Origin: Candidatus Cloacimonadota bacterium
GTDB taxonomy: Bacteria; Cloacimonadota; Cloacimonadia; Cloacimonadales; Cloacimonadaceae
DNA: 13,328 nucleotides
Assembly: GCA_017995495.1 (NCBI GenBank)
Contig: JAGOIS010000022.1
Span: 1 to 13,328 of the forward strand
Direction: 5' to 3'
Part shown: positions 1 through 6,183 of the stretch, in pieces
How the letters are laid out: every line of letters starts with the position of its first letter
Numbering within the stretch: position 1 is the stretch's first letter
The notes under the pieces: generated by a model
The model's database searches: none
Told to the model about the DNA's origin: nothing
Seen by the model: the letters and a program-made list of their open reading frames with translations, nothing else
Program-made: the position numbers and the translations under genes

Positions 1-1409
1 GCAACTACACCGCCCAGCGCAAAAAACGCAGTGAAGACGCTTACAGCCCCGGCGGCAAGGCAGGCCTGAGACCGGACCGCGCCACCCTGATCTACTCCAA
101 CATCCTCAAGCGGCTGTGTAAAACCGTACCTTTGGTCCTGGGTGGCATTGAGGCCTCCCTGCGTAGGCTGGCGCATTACGATTTTTGGCAGGACAAGGTG
201 CGGGCCAGCCTTCTGGCCGACACCAAAGCCTCCATCCTGGTCTATGGAATGGGCGAAAACCCCGTTTTGAAGATCGCTCGCGCGTTGCAGCAAGGCACGC
301 CCGTGGCAGACCTTACCCTCATACCAGGAACAGTTGTCTTCAGCCCCACTCCACCCTCGGAAGATGATTTGGTGCTGCCAGACAATCTTGCCTGCGCCGA
401 CAAACTCACCTTTCATCACATGACCCATCTCTTTGAGGAAAACCAGCAGACAAGGCCCATCTTTCAGATGAATGGCGGACGCTGGCTGAGGCACAATCCA
501 CCCACGGCGCCCTTGCCCACCCAGGATCTGGACTCTCTTTACGCCCTGCCCTATGAATATGCACCCCATCCCCGCTACGGCTCCCATAAGATCCCGGCCT
601 TCGAGCAGATCAGGTATTCGCTTACTTCACACCGTGGCTGTTACGGTGGCTGCAATTTCTGCGCCATCGCCTCGCACCAGGGCCGCAGGATCCAATCCCG
701 TTCTGCCGTCTCTGTGGTGGGTGAGGCAAAAGGCCTCGCCGAAAGGAGCAGAGGCTCGCTCTCGATCACCGACGTCGGCGGCCCCACCGCCAACATGTAT
801 GGCTCCATCTGCGAACTGAATTGGCCGGACGACTGCAAACGCCCCTCCTGCCTTGTTCCCAAATTCTGTCCACGGCTCAAGCCCGCGCATGGGGAACAGC
901 TATTGCTGCTGGAAAAGCTGGAACAACTGCCTGAAGTGAACCACGTCTTCATCGCCTCTGGGATCAGGCACGATCTGGCTTTGCGCAACCCCGGCTACAT
1001 TTCCGCCCTGGCCACCAAATACACTGGCGGACGCCTGAAACTGGCCCCGGAACACAGCGTTCCCGCCGTCCTCCGCTTGATGGGAAAACCTGAAATATCC
1101 AGTTTTGAAGAGTTTTCCCACGAATTTTTCCGCGCCTGCAGGGATGCCGGCCTCAAACGCCAGATCATTCCCTATATCATCGTCGGACACCCCGGCACCA
1201 CTATCGAGGACGCGCTGGAACTCCGCAGATGGCTGGTGCGAAACCGCCTCCGGGTTGAACAGGTGCAAGAATTCACCCCCACTCCGATGACCATCAGCAC
1301 CTGCATGTATTACACCGGCCTGGATTACGCCACGGGCAAGCCCATCCATATTCCCAAGCCAGGCGAGGTCAAGCGCCAAAAAGAACTCGCGCTCTGGCAT
1401 CTGAACTGA
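1..1409 (+). CDS. ygiQ: YgiQ-family radical SAM protein, 3' part (5' end outside window)
   Basis: The reading frame is open from base 3, so the gene begins upstream; the TTG at 132 is internal, because the residues before it (NYTAQRKKRSEDAYSPGGKAG) already match the YgiQ family. A radical SAM cluster motif CYGGCNFC (C-x3-C-x2-C) is encoded at 639-662 and should bind a [4Fe-4S] cluster and S-adenosylmethionine. Other family hallmarks visible are GGIEASLRR, SRS after the cluster, DVGGPTANMYG, LAPEH, HPGT and the late MYYTG. The reaction catalysed by YgiQ proteins is, as far as I know, not established. The protein stops about 30 residues after MYYTG, whereas E. coli YgiQ continues for well over 100 residues, so the C-terminal extension is absent or very short. 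The next plus-strand gene is nearly 500 bases away, so it is probably the last gene of its own unit. Family assignment is firm; function is not. Confidence 0.93.
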   Translation, partial: NYTAQRKKRSEDAYSPGGKAGLRPDRATLIYSNILKRLCKTVPLVLGGIEASLRRLAHYDFWQDKVRASLLADTKASILVYGMGENPVLKIARALQQGTPVADLTLIPGTVVFSPTPPSEDDLVLPDNLACADKLTFHHMTHLFEENQQTRPIFQMNGGRWLRHNPPTAPLPTQDLDSLYALPYEYAPHPRYGSHKIPAFEQIRYSLTSHRGCYGGCNFCAIASHQGRRIQSRSAVSVVGEAKGLAERSRGSLSITDVGGPTANMYGSICELNWPDDCKRPSCLVPKFCPRLKPAHGEQLLLLEKLEQLPEVNHVFIASGIRHDLALRNPGYISALATKYTGGRLKLAPEHSVPAVLRLMGKPEISSFEEFSHEFFRACRDAGLKRQIIPYIIVGHPGTTIEDALELRRWLVRNRLRVEQVQEFTPTPMTISTCMYYTGLDYATGKPIHIPKPGEVKRQKELALWHLN

Positions 1410-1629
1410 TCTCAGCCACATTTTAAGCCTCAGACCCCCGTCCGGCGGCCTTCCCGCAGTTCACACCAGTTTGGTCACGTTTATTTAAGCATCCCCCCTT
1501 CCTGAGCCCTAACTTACTGACCTGTTGTGCACTTCCGCCCCACCTCCCCTTGGCTGAACGGGAACTGAATGAGAGGCTACCGGGAGGCGTAGGGGTTGAA
1601 AGTCTGGAGGGAAGCGGCTGGGGCTAAAA
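1410..1629. other. Intergenic stretch with no recognised gene
   Basis: Between the ygiQ stop and the tRNA terminator I see no coding frame with family resemblance, no good ribosome-binding site with a following ORF, and no convincing terminator for ygiQ. From about 1546 to 1625 the plus strand is strongly purine-rich (runs such as gggaggcgtagggg and ggagggaag), preceded by a pyrimidine-rich part near 1530-1553. Short complementary CCCC and GGGG blocks could pair, but no clean stem with a T-tract is formed. Confidence 0.5.
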
Positions 1630-1631
1630 TC

Positions 1632-1657
1632 AAAAAACCCGGGCTTGCACCCGGGCT
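1632..1657 (-). terminator. Rho-independent terminator of tRNA-Pro
   Basis: On the minus strand, just 3' of the tRNA, a CCCGGG stem half, a six-base loop (TGCAAG) and a second CCCGGG are followed directly by six T residues (plus-strand AAAAAA at 1632-1637). An A-T and a G-T pair can extend the stem outward. It lies about 10 bases past the encoded CCA end, as expected for a single-tRNA transcript. Confidence 0.85.
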
Positions 1658-1666
1658 CGATAGTGT

Positions 1667-1744
1667 TGGTCGGGATGACAGGATTTGAACCTGCGACCAC
1701 TTGAACCCCATTCAAGTACGCTAGCCGGACTGCGCTACATCCCG
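1667..1744 (-). tRNA. tRNA-Pro (anticodon GGG)
   Basis: The minus strand folds into a complete cloverleaf of 78 nt including an encoded CCA. The acceptor stem CGGGATG/CATCCCG pairs at all seven positions and begins with C1, usual for bacterial tRNA-Pro. The D-stem is GCGC/GCGT, the anticodon stem CTTGA/TCAAG closes the loop ATGGGGT, and the T-stem is GCAGG/CCTGT with loop TTCAAAT. The anticodon GGG lies at plus-strand 1707-1709 and reads CCC and CCU proline codons. The 3' end is A73 followed by CCA (plus-strand TGGT, 1667-1670). It stands alone, opposite in strand to both neighbours, with its own terminator. Confidence 0.97.
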
Positions 1745-1755
1745 GACCTTGGAAC

Positions 1756-1784
1756 CTAAAAAAAACAACCCCCGTTTTTGACAA
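1756..1784 (-). promoter_or_regulatory. Possible tRNA-Pro promoter
   Basis: On the minus strand TTGTCA (1784-1779) is followed after 17 bases by TTTTAG (1761-1756), about 11 bases before the mature tRNA 5' end. The -35-like box is one base from consensus; the -10-like box is poor and sits in a run of eight T residues. Placement is right for a tRNA promoter, but the match is weak. Confidence 0.3.
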
Positions 1785-1803
1785 GCAAAATTTGTATTTG
1801 ACA
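1778..1803 (+). promoter_or_regulatory. Two TTGACA boxes upstream of the ABC-F operon
   Basis: Perfect TTGACA hexamers occur at 1778-1783 and 1798-1803, 20 bases apart, in the AT-rich gap between the divergent tRNA and ABC-F genes. The first overlaps the TTGTCA box on the other strand. Neither has a recognisable TATAAT-like hexamer at 16-18 bases, so the promoter call for the operon starting at 1898 rests on the -35-like boxes and position only. Confidence 0.3.
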
Positions 1804-1836
1804 TCCCCGCCCTTTTGGAAAGGATGGTGACAGCAA

Positions 1837-1869
1837 CTCGCGAAAGTGAGGATTTGAGCCACTCGCGAG
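1837..1869 (+). promoter_or_regulatory. Leader hairpin upstream of ABC-F gene
   Basis: CTCGCG (1837-1842) can pair with CGCGAG (1864-1869), and after a two-base AA bulge AGTG (1845-1848) pairs with CACT (1860-1863), leaving an 11-base loop. This gives about ten base pairs in the presumed 5' leader, ending 28 bases before the ABC-F start codon. No T-tract follows, so it is not an intrinsic terminator. A role in expression control is inference. Confidence 0.4.
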
Positions 1870-1886
1870 CAGATCCAGAAAGGAAA

Positions 1887-1901
1887 ATGAGCATAGCATG
1901 A
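1887..1901 (+). other. Four-codon mini-ORF overlapping the ABC-F start
   Basis: ATG AGC ATA GCA TGA reads as MSIA-stop, and its stop codon overlaps the ABC-F ATG at 1898 (ATGA arrangement). The Shine-Dalgarno-like AAGGA at 1880-1884 lies only 2 bases before this ATG and 13 bases before the ABC-F ATG, so neither spacing is ideal. The ATGAGC string is repeated at both starts (1887 and 1898). It could be a coupling leader or chance. Confidence 0.3.
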
Positions 1902-3808
1902 GCTTGATCCGCGCGCGCGAACTGTCGCTGGAATTCGGCGGAAACTACATCCTGAACGGGGTGAACTGCAGTCTGGAACAAAACAGCCGGGTTGGCTTGC
2001 TCGGAACAAACGGTTCCGGTAAAACCACCCTGATCCGTTTGTTTATGGGCTTGCTGCAACCCAGTTCCGGAGAGGTTTTGCGCGCCCGGAACTGCCGTGT
2101 GGCTTGGCTGCCCCAAGACCTCAAGCTCGATCCCGGCATCACCCTTTTGGACCACGTCCGCACTTCGCGTTCGGACCTCACCTCGCTAGCCCAGGAGATA
2201 GAGAACCTTTCCCACGCCCTCGCAGCCGAGCACACCGCAGAAGCTGAAGCCAGGCTAAACCAGTGCGTGGAGCGCTACACCAGCATGGGCGGTTACGAAT
2301 TTGAGAACGAACTCAAATATGTGCTCACCTCGCTCTATCTTCCACCTGAGACATGGTCCCGGCGCTGCGGCGATTTCAGCGGCGGCGAGCAGACCCGCAT
2401 TTGTCTGGCCGCGATCCTGCTGCTGGAACACGAGCTGCTGATCCTGGACGAACCCACGAATCACCTCGATCTGGAGATGATCGCCTGGCTGGAAAGATAT
2501 CTGCTGAAACAGGCCAAACCTTTTCTGGTGGTATCCCACGACCGACAGTTCCTGGATAACACCGTCAGCAGCGTCTGGAGCCTGCGGGATGGCCAGATAA
2601 CTGTCACCAAGGGAAATTACAGCTCGTTCAAGGCCGCTGAGGAAATTGCCCAGCTCAGCCAGCAGCGCCAATATGAACGCCAACAGAAGCTGATTGCCGA
2701 AACCCAGGCTTACATCCAGAAATTCATTGCCGGCACCCGCACCAACTCTGCCAAATCCCGCCAAAAGATGCTGCATAGAATGGAAATAGTCAGAAAGCCA
2801 GGCCAGGCCAAACAACTGCGCCTCCCCGTGGCGGCTGGGAAACGTAGCGGCAACGACGTTTACACCCTTGCCGACCTCAGATTCGGTATTGGGGAAGAGT
2901 TGGAACTCGCCCGCGAAGTGAACCTCAAAGCCCATTACCAGGACCGCGTTTGCGTTTTGGGACCCAACGGCTGCGGCAAAACCACACTTCTGAACATCCT
3001 GCTGGGCGAACACGAGATCATGGCCGGCAGTCTCAAAATGGGCGCCAGCTTGGAGATCGGCTATTACGACCAGCATCAGGTGAACCTCGACGACTCCCTC
3101 ACGGTGATGGAAACCATTTGGCAGCTTGTTCCCATGGCGCCTCAGGGCTATGTTCTGGCTTGGCTGGCCCGCTTCGGCTTTCGCGGCGATGACGTGGACA
3201 AAAAAGTTCGCGTGCTCAGCGGTGGTGAGCGTTCCCGGCTCTTCCTCTGTCAGCTGATCCACTCCAACCCGAACCTGATGATCCTCGACGAACCCACAAA
3301 CCATCTTGACATCGGCATGACGGACGCCCTCCTGGAAGCGCTGAAAGCCTATTCCGGCACCATCATCTTCGTTTCCCACGACCGCTGGTTCCTTGGTGAA
3401 CTGGCCACCAAATTCTGGGTCTTCCGCAAGATAGCCTCGCCCTCAGGCGTCTTCACTACCATCGAGGATCCTGAATGCGACTGGCAGAGGGCGATCGAGC
3501 TGGCTTTCGAGGAGCCGGATATTTCCAAGGCTCCGCCTCCACCCCGAGAACGCAAAAAGAAGATCAACCCCTGGTATCTGGAGCAATTGCATCAGAGCAT
3601 AGAACAGGGTGGGAAACGCCTGGAAGAGCTGCGCGAGGAACTCGCCGCTGTCCATGCCGATCTTTCCCGCTCTGAAACCTACTCCGAACCCGGGCGTCTG
3701 AGCCTGCTGCAGGAAATGATGGCGCGGCTGGAAACAGAGATCGAGGCCACCCAATCCCAGATCGCGGACTGGGAAGAGCAGTATCTGAGGCAAAGTTATG
3801 AAGAATAA
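1898..3808 (+). CDS. ABC-F family ATPase (Uup/YdiF-like), 636 aa
   Basis: A soluble protein with two ABC ATPase cassettes in one chain and no membrane segments, the ABC-F pattern; members bind the ribosome and act on translation or antibiotic protection. Cassette 1 has Walker A GTNGSGKTT (36-44), signature SGGEQ (161-165) and Walker B with DEPTNHLD (184-191). Cassette 2 has GPNGCGKTT (355-363), SGGER (441-445) and DEPTNHLD starting at 464. Between them, at about 255-320, is a basic helical linker of the Uup/YdiF kind (GTRTNSAKSRQK region). The tail from about 546 begins PPPPRERKKK and continues as a charged, coiled-coil-like segment, as in Uup-type proteins rather than EttA. The start MSLIRAREL is typical. 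It is first in a five-gene operon, and its last 11 bases overlap the next gene. Which ABC-F subclass, and whether it gives drug resistance, cannot be decided here. Confidence 0.93.
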   Translation: MSLIRARELSLEFGGNYILNGVNCSLEQNSRVGLLGTNGSGKTTLIRLFMGLLQPSSGEVLRARNCRVAWLPQDLKLDPGITLLDHVRTSRSDLTSLAQEIENLSHALAAEHTAEAEARLNQCVERYTSMGGYEFENELKYVLTSLYLPPETWSRRCGDFSGGEQTRICLAAILLLEHELLILDEPTNHLDLEMIAWLERYLLKQAKPFLVVSHDRQFLDNTVSSVWSLRDGQITVTKGNYSSFKAAEEIAQLSQQRQYERQQKLIAETQAYIQKFIAGTRTNSAKSRQKMLHRMEIVRKPGQAKQLRLPVAAGKRSGNDVYTLADLRFGIGEELELAREVNLKAHYQDRVCVLGPNGCGKTTLLNILLGEHEIMAGSLKMGASLEIGYYDQHQVNLDDSLTVMETIWQLVPMAPQGYVLAWLARFGFRGDDVDKKVRVLSGGERSRLFLCQLIHSNPNLMILDEPTNHLDIGMTDALLEALKAYSGTIIFVSHDRWFLGELATKFWVFRKIASPSGVFTTIEDPECDWQRAIELAFEEPDISKAPPPPRERKKKINPWYLEQLHQSIEQGGKRLEELREELAAVHADLSRSETYSEPGRLSLLQEMMARLETEIEATQSQIADWEEQYLRQSYEE

Positions 3809-4775
3809 ACGTGTGGGCTTCACCACCTCCTTCCCGGTGGAAGTGTTGTTCGCGGCCGGCCACACCCCCGTTGACCTGAACAACATCTTTGTGGAAGGCG
3901 ATTCCGCCGCCCACGTCCGTAAAGCCGAATTGAAAGGTTTTCCCCGAACTATCTGCGCCTGGATCAAAGGCAATTTCACCGCCGCCCTATCCGCCGGGCT
4001 GGACGAGGTGGTCGGCATCGTGCAGGGCGACTGTTCCAACGGCGCCTCCCTCACTTCAATGCTGGCTGAGGAGGGGCTGCCGGTTTGGCATTTCTCATTT
4101 CCTCAGCAGCGCACCCGGGAGGATCTGGACGCCGAGATCGCCAAACTGGAGACCCACTTTGAGGTGGACCGTGCCACTGTGATGAAAGTGAAACGGCGCC
4201 TGGACGCCATCCGCGCCAAACTTCGAACCTTGGATGAATGGACCTGGAAAGAGCGGCTCGTATCAGGCCGTGAAAATCATCTTTGGTTGGTGAATTCCTC
4301 GGATTTCAAGGGTGATCCCGACCGCTTTGAACAAGAACTTGACACCTTCCTGAACGAGGCCGCAAACCGCGATCCCATCTCCGCCGGACTGCGCTGCGCC
4401 TATCTCGGCGTCCCCCCCATCTACCGCGACATCTACGACAGGATATCCGAACAGGGCGCTGACGTTGTGTTCAACGAAGTTCAGAGGCAATTCGCGATGC
4501 CGGCCCTGCTGCCGGACATCATCGACCAATACCTGGTTTATACCTATCCCTACAGCATATTTGAGCGCCTGGAGGACATCCTGCCCCAGCTCGAACAGCG
4601 CAAGGTCGACGTCGTGATCAGTTACACCCAGTCCTTCTGCCATCTTCAGATCGACAATATCCTCCTCAAGAAACACATCAAGCTGCCTTTCCTCACTCTC
4701 GAGGGGGATCAGCCGGAAGAGCTGGATCCCCGCACATTGCTGCGTTTGGAGAGTTTTTTCGAGGTACACGGATGA
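3798..4775 (+). CDS. 2-hydroxyacyl-CoA dehydratase D-component family protein, 325 aa
   Basis: This resembles the HgdB/FldC-like subunits of 2-hydroxyacyl-CoA dehydratases and benzoyl-CoA-reductase-type enzymes, in which each subunit holds an iron-sulfur cluster on conserved cysteines. Candidate ligands lie in the expected contexts: C53 in GFPRTIC, C79 in QGDCSN and C281 in QSFCHLQ; the C-terminal LTLEGD segment also fits. A charged helical stretch at about 108-150 matches the family's middle region. Canonical enzymes need a second related subunit and an ATP-dependent activator of the HgdC/FldI type; neither is in the window, so this is an orphan family member of unknown substrate. The start ATG overlaps the ABC-F frame, with GAGG eight bases before it, and the end overlaps mnmA by ATGA, so all three are probably translationally coupled. 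Family membership is well supported; enzymatic activity is not. Confidence 0.82.
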   Translation: MKNKRVGFTTSFPVEVLFAAGHTPVDLNNIFVEGDSAAHVRKAELKGFPRTICAWIKGNFTAALSAGLDEVVGIVQGDCSNGASLTSMLAEEGLPVWHFSFPQQRTREDLDAEIAKLETHFEVDRATVMKVKRRLDAIRAKLRTLDEWTWKERLVSGRENHLWLVNSSDFKGDPDRFEQELDTFLNEAANRDPISAGLRCAYLGVPPIYRDIYDRISEQGADVVFNEVQRQFAMPALLPDIIDQYLVYTYPYSIFERLEDILPQLEQRKVDVVISYTQSFCHLQIDNILLKKHIKLPFLTLEGDQPEELDPRTLLRLESFFEVHG

Positions 4776-5848
4776 AGCGGGTGCTGCTGGCGATGAGCGG
4801 AGGCATCGATTCAGCCGTGAGCGCCATTCTGCTGCAGGATCAGGGCTATGAGGTGGTGGGCGGCCACATGGTTTTGGAGGAGGAGGCGGGTCAGGGCTAC
4901 GGCATCAGCGGTGGCTGCTTCGGTCCCCGGGATGTCCAAAGCAGGGAGGCCTTGGCCCAAACCTGCGAACTCCTGGGCATTGAACTTCACTGCGTAGATC
5001 TGCGTCCGGACTTTGAAACCCAGGTGCTCGACTACTATCGACAAGCATATCTGCGAGGCCGCACCCCAAATCCCTGCGTGGTCTGCAATCGCCAGCTCAA
5101 GTTTGGCCTCCTCCCACAGTTGTTGAGAAACCAGGGCATGGAGTTCGACCTCTTTGCCACTGGCCATTATGCCAGGACCGGGTTCCACCCTGGATCCGGG
5201 CGCTGGCAACTGCACAAAGCCGCCGATCAGCTCAAGGACCAATCCTATTTCCTCTGTCTGCTCTCGCAGGAGCAACTTTCCTCCACACTCTTTCCCCTTG
5301 GCGATCTCAGCAAGGCCCAAGTGCGGGAAATTGCCCGCGACCGGGGCTTGGTTCATCTGCTGGGCAAGGCCGAAAGCCAGGATTTTGTGAGCGAGGAAGA
5401 CCATCCCCTCCTCTTTGATCAGAAGCAGATCCAACCTGGCGATATGGTCGGCCCCGAGGGTAATGTCATTGGCCAACACCGCGGCCTGATCCATTATACG
5501 ATTGGCCAACGCCGTCATCTGGGCGTCAGCGGAATGCCAGAACCCTGGTATGTGACCGGACTCGACGCAGAAAACAACCGGGTGAGTGTTGGTCCACAGA
5601 GCTTTCTCTTTAGTAGCAGTTTGGTGGCTGTAGATGTCAACTGGGTCTCGATCCTGCCAATTGTCGCAGAAACTCGCGCCGAGACCAAGATCCGCCTCGC
5701 CCACCATCCCGCCCCATGTCTTGTCAAGCCGTTGGATGGAGGAGCAGTGGAAGTGGTCTTTGACCAGCCCCAGATTTCTGTGACGCCCGGCCAATTCGCC
5801 GTGATCTATCTGGAGGATACCCTTTTGGGAGGAGGAACCATAGCCTGA
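4772..5848 (+). CDS. mnmA: MnmA-family tRNA-specific 2-thiouridylase, 358 aa
   Basis: MnmA adenylates and thiolates C2 of the wobble uridine (U34) in tRNAs for Lys, Glu and Gln in the cytoplasm. The PP-loop ATP pyrophosphatase motif SGGIDS is at 9-14; TPNPCVVCN (CxxC at 102-105), ATGHYART, the YTIGQRRHLG tRNA-binding segment and the late LGGG all match the family, as does the length (E. coli about 368). Two departures are visible. E. coli has PDxxC in the first cysteine motif, whereas here the Asp is a Cys, giving CVVC. The second catalytic cysteine, in STGICF/SQDICF of typical members, is missing: the site reads ESQDFVSEE (from 201). A further Cys lies at 49 (GGCFGP). The start overlaps the preceding stop (ATGA), with GAGG seven bases upstream; the stop TGA shares its A with the next ATG. 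Confidence 0.92.
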   Translation: MKRVLLAMSGGIDSAVSAILLQDQGYEVVGGHMVLEEEAGQGYGISGGCFGPRDVQSREALAQTCELLGIELHCVDLRPDFETQVLDYYRQAYLRGRTPNPCVVCNRQLKFGLLPQLLRNQGMEFDLFATGHYARTGFHPGSGRWQLHKAADQLKDQSYFLCLLSQEQLSSTLFPLGDLSKAQVREIARDRGLVHLLGKAESQDFVSEEDHPLLFDQKQIQPGDMVGPEGNVIGQHRGLIHYTIGQRRHLGVSGMPEPWYVTGLDAENNRVSVGPQSFLFSSSLVAVDVNWVSILPIVAETRAETKIRLAHHPAPCLVKPLDGGAVEVVFDQPQISVTPGQFAVIYLEDTLLGGGTIA

Positions 5849-6183
5849 TGTATTACGCTCTCAAAGTTCTGATCTCAGCCACCTTGATAGTTCTGATCGG
5901 CGAGATATCAAAACGCAGCACCCTCCTCGGCGCTGTTTTGGCCTCCGTTCCATTGGTCTCATTCCTCGCCATACTTTGGATGTATCGCGAGACCAAGGAT
6001 ACAGCCAAGATCGCGGCTCTATCCACGGAGATCTTCTGGTTGGTGCTGCCCTCGTTGATCTTTTTCATCCTCTTTCCCCTGCTGCTCAAGCGGGCTGTGA
6101 ATTTCTACCTCGCGTTCGCTGTATCGTCCCTGGCAATGGTTGGCGGCTATTTCCTCACAGGCTGGCTGTTGAAACTGAAATGA
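5848..6183 (+). CDS. Small DUF3147-like membrane protein, 111 aa
   Basis: A short, very hydrophobic protein with about four predicted membrane segments: residues 3-18, 24-45 (LLGAVLASVPLVSFLAILWM), about 63-84 and about 88-108, ending in a basic WLLKLK tail. Length, segment spacing and the GEISKRS..GAVLASVPLVS part resemble DUF3147-type proteins of unknown function; I assign this from memory of the family. It starts at ATG 5848, sharing one base with the mnmA stop, behind a strong purine tract (GGGAGGAGG) about 12 bases upstream. Its stop overlaps the MFS gene start, which suggests co-translation with the transporter, but no functional link is known to me. Confidence 0.75.
   Translation: MYYALKVLISATLIVLIGEISKRSTLLGAVLASVPLVSFLAILWMYRETKDTAKIAALSTEIFWLVLPSLIFFILFPLLLKRAVNFYLAFAVSSLAMVGGYFLTGWLLKLK

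Noticed and set aside
132..134. TTG at 132 as the ygiQ start
   Set aside because: The frame is open to the window edge and the upstream residues match conserved YgiQ sequence, so the gene starts outside the window.
1667..1744. tRNA 3' end as an integration (att) site of a mobile element
   Set aside because: No integrase gene and no second copy of the tRNA end are visible in the window; flanking genes are housekeeping genes.
1509..2009. 166-codon minus-strand ORF across the tRNA region
   Set aside because: It runs through the tRNA-Pro gene and its terminator and has no family resemblance.
2255..3379. 374-codon minus-strand ORF opposite the ABC-F gene
   Set aside because: Fully inside the ABC-F gene, no family motifs and no ribosome-binding context; explained by codon bias on the sense strand.
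4811..5794. 327-codon minus-strand ORF opposite mnmA
   Set aside because: Antisense shadow of a well-supported gene with no recognisable domain.
5976..6179. Extended N-terminus for the MFS transporter
   Set aside because: These 68 residues are hydrophilic out-of-frame reading of the DUF3147-like gene. ATG at 6180 overlaps that gene's stop and gives a normal MFS N-terminus.
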